Source: Nematostella vectensis (taxonomy: Eukaryota > Cnidaria > Anthozoa > Actiniaria > Edwardsiidae). From it: a stretch of DNA of 64,000 bases. The translations under genes were made by a program, and so were the position numbers. Shown here one piece after another: positions 1 to 13,831 of the stretch. The stretch lies in contig NC_064036.1 of assembly GCF_932526225.1 (NCBI RefSeq), positions 2,480,001-2,544,000 of the forward strand. Direction: 5' to 3'. The notes beneath the pieces were generated by a model. It was not told where the DNA came from and ran no database searches. It was given only the letters and a program-made list of their open reading frames with translations. Numbering within the stretch: the stretch's first letter is position 1; the number at the start of each line of letters is the position of its first letter.

Positions 1-3000
1 GATTAGGATCCCTAATTTGTATTAATTTTCTTTCCCGCTGTTGCGGTGGCTTTGGCACCTCCATACGAACTTGCTGATACTGGGGATTGCCTAGAAAGAA
101 TAGAAAAGAAGTTCAGAAAATATAATTAACTATTTGGAACTACAAAAATAGATGTCTTGCCCAAAACAGGATGCAAAGCTTCATAAAACTGCTTTACAGA
201 TTCTATGGATACCGAATTAACTGACTTTTCGTTAGTTGTTTCTTTGAAGCTCCATAAAATTATTTTGGCTTGAGCAGTTTTGAATATTTTTTTAAAATAA
301 CCACACCAATTAATAAATGACCTAAGTTCCTTCAGATAAATACAAAATGGTGGTCTGGATACCTCACATTGAACAGAGGCAAATGTATTGAAAATAGTAA
401 TTTTAGGTTTCAGAACAGGCTGTAAGTTTACCCAAATCCTGAAATTACATAGTGTTAACTAGATACTTTGCATACAATCAGCAGCTTTATCTCAAATAAA
501 AAATGTGAAACTAATTTGTGACTCTTAATTTAAAAAAGAGCAATACAGTTTTCCATGCGAAATCCTAAACTATTTTCAATGCGAGACTTTTAAGACACTG
601 ACTTTTAATAATAAATATAACTAAAAATAAGTGAAGGTGTCAAACCCAACATTATCTTCCATGCACTCAAACCTCAAACTGATAGTGCACCTTTTCCAAT
701 GGACATGTTTTCACTTTTTCAGGTTGGCTGAAAGACAAGCAAGCTATGGAATCTTCCTACCTGTCATTTGGGTGGGAGCTGGCCGGACAACAAAGAGTGA
801 TGGTGGGGGTGGATATTGCATTTGCTGCTGCATAGTAGTGGGTCCTGGATGGGCAAATCCAGGGTAAGCCATAGGCGTGACAAACCCAGGCTGACCAGAA
901 CGGAACTGAATTGGACCTTGCATCTGAGAGTAATCAACTTGCTAAAATAACAATGCAGAATGATCAATAAACAGTCTTTAGTTCAGGTTAAACTGATCTC
1001 ATTTGAAAAAAAGAAGACTATTATGAACTTTTGAAAATGAATATATTTAGGGAATGGGACCAATGTTTGACGTTTTACAGATGTTTTAACAATTCCTTAA
1101 AAAGAGAAAACATTTTAAATGTATATCTTTTGAGGATATAGAAAAAATTAAAAAAGCTCCTTACCCCTGGAGACACACCATAAGGTGACTGCTGATTTCC
1201 GGGAATAAAGGGTTGGGAACCTAGGACTAACTGAGGCCCCATCCCTGCTGGAGGCGAAGAGTACATAGGTTGACCCCCTTGCTGTGGGTGTGGTATACGA
1301 ATAGGGCGTTGTTGTCTGCCACCAACAAAGGCTCCTGGGTAGCCTTGAGGGGCTGTCATCCTTGGTTGCTGTCCTGGAACTTGTGGGGGCACCATCCCTT
1401 GTGGTTGGTACATCATACCTTGTGGCATACCACTAACACCCTGAATGCAACAAGAAACAATAATTAGTATAAAATAGTGTAAACACAGATACTAGCCTTG
1501 TTGGATTACAAGTGACTAAGGTATATCAGGGCTGAAAATGGAGGAAGGAAGGAAGCATAGAAGCATGGAGGAAGCATAAATGAATAACTCTTTTTCGCTA
1601 TCACAATCAAAGGAAACACATGTAATGACATCCTCGGCAAAAAATAATTATAATGCTGATTGATATTTCATATAAACTAATCCTTCACTACCACCAGCTC
1701 TTCAAAATTACATTATACCCATAATAAAATTCACCATAGAAAACCTCAATTATAAACCATCTGGTGATATTTTTGTTACACTAAAGGTTATATTATATCA
1801 CTTCATACTTTCTGATAATTTCTTTTGATATAAAATAAATATTTCCAAAAACACAGTGATAACACCAACATCACTGGTTGGTATATTTGAAAGCATATCT
1901 TACTGAGAAACAAAAGATGGTGTGTAGTTTACATGGTTCCATTGAGACTAAAGAAGTTCAATTCATGTTCACAATGTCAACCACATTATCTTTATAAATA
2001 CAAAAGTTATAAAAAATACTAACCAAGGCAAACAAAGGTTATAATGGCAATGGAATTAGGATAAACAAATGGTAGTCAAAAAAGAAAAAAAAAGACTTGG
2101 GTAAAGGGATCACATTCATGTGAAAATGACAAAGAATATACATTGTTATTCAATTCTTAGAAAAATAGCAACGTCATTTCAGTTATCATTCTTAGGTAAG
2201 AAAGTTTATTACCAAAACGTATTTTTACAGGAAGCTTGACTAGACTGCAAGGTTATCATAGATTTTACAATAATCCTGATCATGCTTTCTCAAGAAAAAT
2301 ATAACACCAGCCGCTGACATTCAAGGAAAACATGATCTTTAACTCCGTTGGCGTGATACGATTTGCAACATGTTTACAGATTTCACAAACAAATATATTT
2401 CCATTCAGCGATCAAGAGGTCAATGTTAAACCTATGTCACATCAAAGAAAAAAAAAACGGGTATCGAGGCGACAAATTCTGACAGAAGGGCTCATTTTCA
2501 TAGAAGCGTACGGAAAACTTTGACTAATCTCTAATTTCCTTAAGATGTGAGCACGAAAAGAGTCCATAACGCTAAGCTGCGCTAAATAACTAACACGTCT
2601 GAACTTTATTTAAATAATAAACTTCAAAATGGCGATCTCTAGCAACGGAAGTAGCATTAAAACGCGACAAAAGAAACTAGATTCTTGAATAACAGCTCAC
2701 CAGAGATTTAGTAAGTGAAAACTCTGAATGAAAAAACGAAGAATACGTTTCACCGGGTCCTACTGTGGCTTGGTTACCAGTTTACTATGGTAAATACTGA
2801 GTAGATAAAGGCATCCATAGCAAATCGCATGTGTTTAGGCATTATGCAATTTTTATTGTATAATTTCCATTCGCGCAAAGTTGAAGGGGGTGTTGGAGGA
2901 TAACAAAACCACTAAGGAAATACACATTTCCCGGAGTAATCAATTTTTGTAGCTAACCTGTGGCTGGAAGCCGCCGTGGGGTTGCCTTTGTGGGTATTCC

Positions 3001-3413
3001 TCAGGTCCTGAAAGTAATAAAACAAGTAAGAACACCGGTGATTAACAGAAATGCCAGCTACACCTTACGATGGCTCAGACCAGCCTTCATTTCGCGGAGC
3101 AACAAGTCGTATTGGTGTTCAGAAACACCATCAAAATCGTAAAAAGGAATTACTTACTTTGTTGTGGTGGGGTAGGGCCTCTAGCAGATCTGAAGGGGAA
3201 ATCAGTTAAGAAAAGAACAGAAACACCGGCATCTAGAGATCAACTCATGGCTATCGGTAGGCCACGTACACCAGACGAGAAGTACGAATTCAACACTAGT
3301 TTACCGCAGTTATCAGGTAATAAAATTTACTGAAGATAAGGATACGGTTGCTGGGGCCTTCCTTGTATGACTCCTGCAGGCGGGGAGGCAGTAGAACCTT
3401 TCCCCTTCTGCAT
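1..3413 (-). CDS. EIF4G: eIF4G-like translation initiation factor, 5' exons (partial)
   Basis: Six coding exons read leftwards: 3331-3413 (ATG at 3413), 3158-3189, 2958-3007, 1165-1440, 761-941 and 1-90, then off the window. All borders are GT/AG and phases join cleanly. The roughly 237 residues are rich in Pro, Gln, Gly and Met (PQGMMYQPQGM, FVTPMAYPGFAHPG), as expected for the disordered N-terminus of eIF4G, and end in RERKLIQIRDPN, which matches the conserved RERKxIxIRDPN segment ahead of the eIF4E-binding region in animal eIF4G. Known role: scaffold linking cap-binding eIF4E, the poly(A)-binding protein and eIF4A/eIF3 in the cytoplasm. The MIF4G domain would lie left of the window. The 1.5-kb intron 1441-2957 holds only AT-rich sequence without recognised genes. 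The call rests mainly on the one motif plus composition. Confidence 0.75.
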
Positions 3414-5168
3414 ATTGGAAGATGATTCAAGCGTTCTCAGACGCTGAAGTGAGAGGAAGCTTCTTACGAAGGTCTTCCGTTGTCTTTCTTAGCGTTTTTA
3501 TACGTAGTCACAACCTAAAAATGTGTACACCAAACGAAAGAACAACAACTTGAGACTCGATACACGAGGATATGTGTGATGATGGTTCTTTCGTATTACA
3601 GATTGTTGAAGATGGAAAACTTCCTTCCCAATATGGCTGACTCTTCGGCGAGAAGCCGCAGAGAGATTCGACAAGAGCGATGACGTCATGCTCGAGTCGA
3701 CTGGTGGCACGTGACTCGTCAGACAAAATGAATTTTTCGCGGGAAAATTCGACATAGGGGAGAGTTTATAAGGTTGTGACGCACATTTGGTATTTGTTAC
3801 ATGTAGCATATTATGAGGGGAAAAACAAGTTTTCTTTACAACATGGGATGCAGAGGGGCATTGTAGAAAAACGGTGCTTCGATTAGATGAAGTACAAATA
3901 CTTGTACAAGGGAATACACTCTTTTTTTCTATAAGAACGTCTATTTTTGGAGCATTTCAAGGCTGAAAATGTTCTTAAGGGTGTTCTTAAATTTTCATGT
4001 ATAAAAATATGATACTGCATGAATCATTAGAAGGTGAATTGCACACACTTATGGTTGCTATTACGAACACAATAATATGATCTTGCATGTTAGACACATC
4101 ACACTAACAAAATACTATTTGGCTATCAAGAAAAGCTCAAAACACTAAGCTCTGATAGGAGGGTTGGGGAGGAGGCAAAGTATCACTTTTGTCTGACTAT
4201 TTAGTAGGGGGGAGGGGGGGTGGCTATTAGGCTTACTTTGAGGCATGGATGCCAGTCTTTTTTAGACCATGAAAGATACAAGCTTTACTGTACCCAAACC
4301 TGGGAAGAAACCATCCCCACCACCCCTAGTCACACTGTCTCTTTTTTTCTTCTCTTCACTGTTAATATGTGATGGTCATCATGAGCATTCAATAAACTAG
4401 ATGTTTGCCAAGAAACAATTTATAATTTTGTACTATAAGAACGAAGCATATTTCAACAATTATTTTACAATAACTAAAACGTACAATACAAAAAGTAGAT
4501 GATGAACACTGAAGAATACCAAGGTAAAACAAGCACAATTCTCTTACAAACATGGAAATGGCAAGAATAAGCTTGTGTTTGGAGAAAAAAAAACTGTGAT
4601 GCATCCCACAAAACAAATGAACAATACCTATAAAAATGAGGGTTTGGATACTGTACTCTCTTTTTACTGCATCACAGACCCAATTAGAACTTTAGATACA
4701 GCCTAGTTACACCATTGTGTAACTGTGGCAGAGTCTATCCCATTAAAAAAAAAGCTTATTCAGTTTTAATCAATATCATAAACAAGCTTTACTCCTGTTA
4801 TTTACTTTATTAATTACACTAGAGCAGTAGGGAAGATTATTTGAATGTGCAAATAACAACATGCAGAATTCAAATGCGACTTGGCGGTACTTAATACAGG
4901 GCTAAAATTTTATACATTTAAATTCATTTACAGATGGTTAAATTAATGTTTCTTTTTCTTAGCAATCAAAATGATGCTTTAGAATGAGATGGGGCAAATA
5001 CACATTCTCTACTCTGAAAGTAACAACAAGGCATCTTGCTCCTAACAGATGGCAAATAACTTTGAAAAGTATGAAAGAATCCCTCGGGACACTCAAAGGT
5101 ACTGAATAAGCATCTTTTGTTCTGATTGACGTAATTCTCTGTACATTCACTCAGACCAGTCAGTATTT
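3414..5168. other. Spacer between eIF4G-like and Rab11 genes
   Basis: No gene recognised. The segment just right of 3413 should hold the eIF4G 5' UTR and promoter. A G-rich run lies near 4205-4220. The stretch from about 4390 to 5168 is AT-rich and probably includes the Rab11 3' UTR (inference). Short open frames here look like chance frames. Confidence 0.5.
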
Positions 5169-7472
<2,304 letters not shown>

Positions 7473-7613
7473 AATCGTAACGCAAGTTATACACAGCTAG
7501 AATCCCGAGGCAAATATTACGTAGTTTCTTGCCTTAGAATTGCCTATTTAGCTCTTAGAGCTAAAGAAATACAACCAGCAATCCTATCGGAATAATTTCA
7601 GTCTCTCTCTTAA

Positions 7614-7783
7614 AGATTATACAAGCAAAGTTCCCTGAGATGGTTCGGAATTTTGACGGATTGTACAACAGGGAACTTGGCGGAAGCTGAGCAAAAATGG
7701 CCGCACTCTTGGCCAAGACCCACTCTCCCATATAAGGTAAATGACATCATTGCCTGGGACTGAGCCTCATTCGAATGCCGTTT
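7614..7783 (+). repeat. Dispersed repeat, copy 1 (partner at 9576-9735)
   Basis: About 165 bp aligns by eye with 9576-9735 in the same orientation. Shared blocks include GGAATTTTGACGGATTGTAC/GAATTTTGACGGATTGTAC, CTCTTGGCCA(A)GACCCACTCTCC, and CATCATTGCCTGGGAC/CATCATTACCTGGGAC. No coding content. Probably a short non-autonomous element. Confidence 0.7.
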
Positions 7784-8294
7784 GCGCAGTACTTTAGATA
7801 GACAGATAGACTTGCTCCAAGTCAACCTCAGAGTCAGTAATCGAGCGAAGCGAGATTAAATCAGTGAGCGAAGCGAGATTCGAGCTGCGAGTTAAGCGAA
7901 AAATCTAAATACAATTTGTAGGCATCACTAGCCCAACCGCCGTATAGCTGTATGATTTCACCAGGAATACCCAATTTAAAACTCCAAGAAGCAGCTAAAA
8001 AAAAAATGGTTCCTAAACCTCAAATTTTGTAAACGACTTTGAGAAAGTCTACACTTTAGAGAGCAAAGGCCGCAACCATATAAGAAGCCCCGAGATTTTA
8101 AGAAATTATTAGCGTAAGATGTTACTAGATAACAGATGTGACAAGGTGGTGGACATCTGGTGCATGTGATTTTTTTTACACGATGGCATACATTTAGATA
8201 AATCGTTCCATTTTAAATCGATTACTTTATAAAGGACGATATCATACACATTTTGTTTTCTCTTTTCAATTGTTTGTATTTATTTTAAGCGGTA

Positions 8295-8323
8295 CCCCCC
8301 CCCCCCCCCCCCCCCCGGGGGGG
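8295..8323. repeat. C22-G7 homopolymer pair
   Basis: A run of 22 C is followed directly by 7 G. Such runs are prone to length error in assembly and to polymerase slippage. Confidence 0.9.
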
Positions 8324-8344
8324 AAGACGGGGGTGCTCGACAGG

Positions 8345-8465
8345 AAAATCAATTTTAACCCTAAGGGATAGCACTAAGGGCGTGTTCAAAAACAATTCTA
8401 ACCCCTAGATAGCAAATTGGGTGTAGTCGAAGGACTTTTTGACCCTAAAAGAGATAGCATTAAAA
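8345..8465 (+). repeat. Degenerate AACCCTAAGGGATAGC repeat units
   Basis: About three imperfect units with cores TTTTAACCCTAAGGGATAGC, TTCTAACCCCTAGATAGC and TTTGACCCTAAAAGAGATAGC, separated by (A)GGTGTAGTCGAA-type sequence. Similar units recur at 17948-18180, so this is a dispersed family. Confidence 0.6.
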
Positions 8466-8480
8466 AAAACATAACAATGC

Positions 8481-8606
8481 GGTAGGTAGGTAGGTAGGTA
8501 GGTAGGTAGGTAGGTAGGTAGGTAGGTAGGTAGGTAGGTAGGTAGGTAGGTAGGTAGGTAGGTAGGTAGGTAGGTAGGTAGGTAGGTAGGTAGGTAGGTA
8601 GGTAGG
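8481..8606 (+). repeat. (GGTA)n microsatellite
   Basis: An almost perfect tetranucleotide array of about 31 units, decaying into G-rich sequence at 8607-8642. Read on the minus strand it gives an open (LPTY)n frame, which is an artefact of the repeat. Confidence 0.95.
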
Positions 8607-8947
8607 AAGGTGGGGTGGGGTGGGTAGGTGAGTGGGTGGGTAGATAAATAAATATTCAATGGTTTTTTTTTTATCAATAGGTTTACTTGACACGATTCCC
8701 TTTCAGTGGATTCTAGCTACTCAAACCTTTTTTTCTGAATACCTTAAAGTAAAGTTTTTCTTTTCTTTTTAGAGATTGGCTTGTCTATAAAGTTTTTCAT
8801 CTACCTAACCCAAGATATAAGCAAGTTTATACAAACATTTTTGACAATAATTTAGATAAACCTATCTATGGTAATTTAGATAAAGCTATCTTGAACTAGA
8901 AAATATTAGCATAAATTTCTGAGTGATTTGGAATTTAATCACAGCAA

Positions 8948-10590
8948 TCATTTTCTCCACAACAAGCCTCTAATCTTCAGTTTCTTTGGATTATTGGCAG
9001 TTTTGTCAGTAAGAGGAAGCTTATCAATGCCACAATGTTTCATTGCTAACTGAACTAGTTCATAAACCTGTTCTTCTGTTGCATACTCCTTCCACTGTGT
9101 AATAAGAAAGTTTCTGATAGGAGTTCAGAAAGGAGTCTATGAAACGATGGTGTCTCCCGATTCTGTTCGATGATGTTTAGGAACCAATAATGAAATCCTT
9201 CAGCCCAAGGTGGTGACATAATTTTGGTCAAGTAATTGTTATCGCCAGCATCACCAAAGAACATATTGATTGATATGGACATTTCAAGTGATGTTACTTG
9301 ATGCCACCAGAATGCAGGGAAGAACAGCATTTCTCCATGTGTTAATATGCACTATAAATAAAACATATTATTTAGAAATGCATTAGCATTATCTATCCCT
9401 ACTGTAATGCACACAAGAGAGGGTTGAGTGGATACAAGGACGAATACAAAATATAGTGGAACCACAATAATTTTAACTCAAATAACTTGATCTCTCGAAG
9501 TCTGATGTACCTATCAATGTCAAGCCACATGGAGCAGGGAGGGAGGGGGGGATTTCAGTCCCTTGCTTGAAGAGAATACAAGAAAATTTCTGAGATGGTT
9601 CTGAATTTTGACGGATTGTACTACAGGAACTTAGAGGGAACTGATTAAAAATGGCCACCCTCTTGGCCAGACCCACTCTCCAATATAAGATAAATTACAT
9701 CATTACCTGGGACCAAGCCTCATGTGAATGTTGTTGTGACTACTGAAAGATTCCAAGGGACCCCGGCCATCTTATCACTTTCGTGCTTCTGATTTCCCAA
9801 AAAAGTTGTACAAGCCAAAAATATTCAAACGAGGGTATTAGAGTGCTTTCCCAACTAACAAATGCAGGCTGCTGCAAAGGGGACTACTCCCACACACAGA
9901 AAAATGCTTTTTCTTTAGCCTTGTGGTATAAAAAGTATTATCAGCTGCGAAGAAATGAAGCAAGCCTACCTCATACATGACAGCATTAACAAACTCAGGA
10001 AACTTATCAAGATCTGGCTTATCACAGTTAACTTGTGATTGGATAGTCCTCCCTTTTGAACCAAGCTCGTTAGGGTACAGTGGAGACAGTCTGCCACCAA
10101 AGAGTCTCACACGTTTTCGACCATGTACCATTATAAGGAAATTGTCGTCTGGATCAAAATGACAAAATTCATAATGGTTTTCCCGAGCCATCCAAAGAAA
10201 GGGGCCAGCATGCAATTTTCCTACAAATGGTGGTATAGGAACCTCATTTTGCAACTCTGGAAAAGCTTGTTTGATGTTTTGCACAGCTAAATAGGAGTTC
10301 ATTGATCGCTTGTTGCCACTGGTGAGATCTTGTACGTATCCAGAGAACGGAATTTGGTCGATATTGTACTTTTTACCAACTTTATAGTCTTCACAAATTG
10401 TGTTTCGCCGAACATGAACCATATTTGCCCCGACTGTTTCTTTTAAGGACTCGAACGTCCAGTTCATACATGGCCATGACTTTGCAAAATTTTCGATTAT
10501 TAATGGCTCGCCGGCTTGAAGGTGGTTTTTCCGAAAATCTTCGACAGATATGTCCTGAACGCGTGAAATCTCAAGTGGCACGACAGCCAT
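8948..10590 (-). CDS. JmjC/cupin-8 Fe(II)/2-oxoglutarate oxygenase, JMJD5-like
   Basis: Exon 1 is 9970-10590 (ATG at 10590) and exon 2 starts at 9351 after a good acceptor; the joined frame passes MYE into CILTHGEMLFFP. The jelly-roll iron ligands are visible: the proximal H-x-D in CHFDPDDN (about residues 145-150) and the distal His in FFPAFWWHQV. The order (LYPNEL, NCDKPDLDKFPEF, CILTHGEMLFFPAFWWH, SISINMFF) resembles JMJD5 and TYW5 cupin-8 oxygenases. The substrate (protein or RNA hydroxylation) cannot be told. The frame entered in exon 2 stops at 9055, but a second frame from about 9115 to a TGA at 8948-8950 reads WKEYATEEQVYELVQ onwards and looks like the true C-terminus. The two are linked only by a one-base shift around 9110-9122. 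Confidence 0.82.
9576..9735 (+). repeat. Dispersed repeat, copy 2, in the JmjC intron
   Basis: Partner of 7614-7783, same orientation, clearly homologous but diverged. It lies inside the only intron (9352-9969) of the JmjC gene. Confidence 0.7.
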
Positions 10591-11401
10591 CTTGTTTTCG
10601 CTTGTGTTACCGCTTTCATTTGTGTTACCGCTGGCCCGAAATGTTTTTACACAGGGAACCCAGCGTAGAAAGTGAACCTAAGGTGCAACCCACTAACCCA
10701 TAGCTGTCAACGAACTCGTCCGCATTAGGTGGGTGTCACAAGATTTTGGACCTTATCACAGCCTAATTTTTGTGAGAATGTTAATACATTTCTAGATAGA
10801 TTTCTAGATAGGTAGATGGTGTAGACAAGCTATATATCAACACTATGATGAGAACAGCAAGCCCCACTACCTATTGTTTTCACATTACAAGGTAGGCCAA
10901 ACAACCACAGCGCCATATTCTCAGAGATTTGGCTTAAAAAATGGTAAATATAAGAAAACACATACCATATTTCTATGAACATGTCATATGATCATTTACA
11001 ACAGTTTATTAATTTAAGCAAAATGATACATCCATGGTCCTATACATAAATTAAGAAGCAACAAAACAAATGTGTTCACACAAATCTATTTTATTATCAC
11101 CCATACTACAACCCGCGCCCTATGTAGTTTATTTTTAAAAAGCCTTTATATACTCCCCACAAATCGATGCTTAAGAAATCCAAACTCATATGAACTTCAC
11201 TTCAGTGTCAACTACACCAAAATATGTGTTCCTAAGATGGAAACCCCCCATAACAGCATTCAGCTTCCATGTCCTTCAGAAGTGAGAAACTTGCTACTAC
11301 CAGCTCAAAAGGTAAAAACGTGTAGATAGAGTCACATTATTATACATTGTGTGAAGACTTTTAGTGAAAAGAAAATTCTCATTTTTGGGTCTTCAGCTAT
11401 T
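10591..11401. other. Spacer upstream of the JmjC gene
   Basis: AT-rich, with short AGATAG-type runs near 10793-10820. No gene or RNA is recognised. The first part should hold the JmjC promoter. Confidence 0.5.
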
Positions 11402-13407
11402 TTATTTTTGAAAGATGGACGTGTTGTAGACTATCCAGTTAAGGTATGACCCGCTATTATATTCAGTGCACCACTGGTATCCAAAGCATGACTTGAAGGG
11501 TTTCACCTCATCATGAGGTATCTGTAAATGAAAACAAATAAAATAAATAACACTGTCAAAACAATACCACCATGGTTATATGAAGACAGGGTCTAACTTC
11601 CCCTATAAAGTTAAAAACAGAGTTGTGAAACAAGAGATGCCCTTCCCATTCCCCCAGCTAGACAAAAATGGTGAAGGTGATTTTGAATTTTTTAATGTTT
11701 GGAAAGTAACACCCCCTTCACCCTTCTGTGAATATGGCACTTGAAACCCTTTAAATCCAGGATTATCTACTGATACCCACTGGGATTTATTAAAAGGGGT
11801 ACTTTTATACTAGTAAAGATATTGCTATGATAAGATTTGTTATTCTTTACATCACATTTATGACAAGTCAGTGATGTCACATCTGCACAGCTGATGTTCC
11901 AAAAAAAAATAATGTAAACATTGAACAAATATATATCATAAAGCCTAAGACATTCCTTGTCTTTGCTATACAGGCAGACACCATTTTTGGTCAATATACC
12001 ATTTTATTATATGGCTACGATAGTATGCGCACTGTGATTGGCTTATTGGTAGTCGTGACATTCCTCACAAAGCCTCGGTCAATACGCCAAAGCCTCAGTT
12101 TGATATTTCCCGGCATGACCTCACTCTCGGTTAGTAAGTAGTTAATAAATTCCATGCTCTACTACTGTATTTCCCCACCCCCTTCCCACTTAGTGGGATG
12201 GCTCTTGTATGGTATTGTAAAAGAGAATATTGCTCTCTACACGAATATTAGTGTACCACATCCCATAGTGTTGAGACAAGTTATGTTCTATCCCGCTTGC
12301 TTTCATAATAACACGTTTAATATTCACCTGACAGGCCCATAGCCAGGATTTTGAGGAGGGAGGGGGAGGGGTCCATTTACCCATTTAGCGGACCATTTTC
12401 TCTCAGGTAGCTTACTCAATTTTCCTTCATTAGAGCGGACCTTCCAGTCGGGTGTGGAACCCCCCTGCTACGGGCCTGCCTGAAATGATTGTTTAAATCA
12501 CAGGCGGACCAAGTTCATTATAAGTACAATCTATAGACTGTTTTGATGCGGATATGCAGTAGTTTTACAGTGTTTATATGGGTTTTTATAAGCGTCATAG
12601 ATACTCGCTAAATAACGTAGCAATTCTGCACTCTCCACGGTGGGGGAAGGCAAAATCGTCCCAAGCGCAAAAAAAGCGTAGAGTTTAAAGAGCGTTATCA
12701 ACAAATTTACTGCTCACCTCGTTTCTTTATTGGCTGTAATAAACAAGGTCCAGATCTTGAACGTACACAGTCCCTTCCTTTGTCAAATCAACGTTGTAAA
12801 CAGTATCGGTGAAGTAGTCCCCATTCCTCAACCACTCGTTGTTGCCTTTCACGGGAGACCACCCAATGTTGAAAACGGCACTCACACTGTAAGAAAAGTG
12901 GGGATTCTTTGGCCTTTCGCACTCGATCGAATACTCGATCGGCACAGATTTTTTGTAAGACGACAAACCAACGATTGTATGGCAGATTTTCACGGTTGAT
13001 GCGTCAGCGATTGAAGTGTCTTCGAAGTCGACCCGAAGTTGTGAATTTGTCGGGACGGTAGTCAACATATTTGACTTTGGGAGCGTGATTTTTCCTTTGA
13101 TGTTGATAAGCTCGCTCACTGTTTTGTTATCCTTTCGCTTGTGGAGAGGGTTCACTCCATGTCTGTCAGGATTTCCAGCTTCAGAGTCTTCCAGAGAAGG
13201 TGCAATTAGCCCTCCATCATCGATCTTTTGCTGTTCGCAATGGAACAGACAGAAGCGGCCTGTCGAATGGAGTGTGATAAAAATAAACAAACCAAGTACC
13301 AGAATTAGACAGAGGAATAGCAAAGGTAGCAGCCAGAAAGGCCAACGAAACACCTTCACCCTGTGATCGACAGAATCGCTGAATTTGGCGTATTTAGTCT
13401 CCTTCAT
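11402..13407 (-). CDS. Single-pass membrane protein with YbaY/YscW-like domain
   Basis: Exon 1 (ATG at 13407) encodes 226 residues ending at TAA 12727-12729. A short cytosolic N-terminus is followed by one hydrophobic segment (FWLLPLLFLCLILVLGLFIFI, about residues 25-45) and an extracytoplasmic part. Residues about 103-225 (GKITLP, LRVDFEDTSIADAS, PIEYSIEC, YSVSAVFNIGW, VYVQDLDLVYY) follow the strand pattern of the bacterial YbaY/YscW lipoprotein domain. Just after the TAA is a donor (GAG|GTGAGC, exon end 12718). The best downstream acceptor (exon start 11521) opens a segment that reads in the same frame for 39 codons (IPHDEVKPFKSCFGYQWC...) to TAA 11402-11404, overlapping an AATAAA signal. 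So either exon 2 is 3' UTR, or the TAA at 12727 is a nonsense change. Function unknown. Confidence 0.65.
12332..12481. repeat. Short inverted-repeat element (CAGGCCCxTAGC ends)
   Basis: Begins ACAGGCCCATAGCCAGG and ends CCTGCTACGGGCCTGCCTG, i.e. imperfect inverted ends, about 150 bp, inside the intron between the two exons of the YbaY-like gene. A diverged relative lies near 28905-29035. Its interior resembles that of the GGGCCGTAG repeats at 13.75 and 44.5 kb. Confidence 0.5.
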
Positions 13408-13831
13408 GGCGGATGGTTGTTTGTTATAAATAGAAGCTTCGTTTTCGCACAGTCGAATATTCCTGTTGTTCGTTTAGCGCTATGCAGCTGCGTCAGAATA
13501 AATTACAAGAACCAATCACAAGCAAGAGCAAACCCCACCAATCAGGCTGTTAATTTTGTTTGAGTGTGTTATATTTGCACAAAGCCCAAGATTTTCCCGG
13601 CAAGACCTCAAGATTTAACCCGAAAAGGCGCGAAATTAAGTAGGCAACGATTTACCGGGGACTCTCTACACATTCTCACCGAGGAGAGCTAAGCTACGCT
13701 GAATGTCTCTTAGCTTGGATTGAATGAACGGGAAATGCAACCCGCCTACATTCAGGGCCGTAGTAGGGGGTGAGGCACTGGGGGCAAGTGCCCTCCAATA
13801 TTTTAAAAAAATTATAAGGAAATTACAAGTA

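Larger units (their letters stand above)
7473..8947. other. Repeat-rich spacer between Rab11 and the JmjC gene
   Basis: Holds the Rab11 5' flank, then a dispersed repeat copy (7614-7783), a short repeated GAGCGAAGCGAG motif at about 7843-7885, a C/G homopolymer pair, degenerate AACCCTAAGGGATAGC units and a GGTA microsatellite. No gene is seen. Confidence 0.6.

Noticed and set aside
8405-8693. (LPTY)n open frames
   Set aside because: Translation of the GGTA microsatellite.
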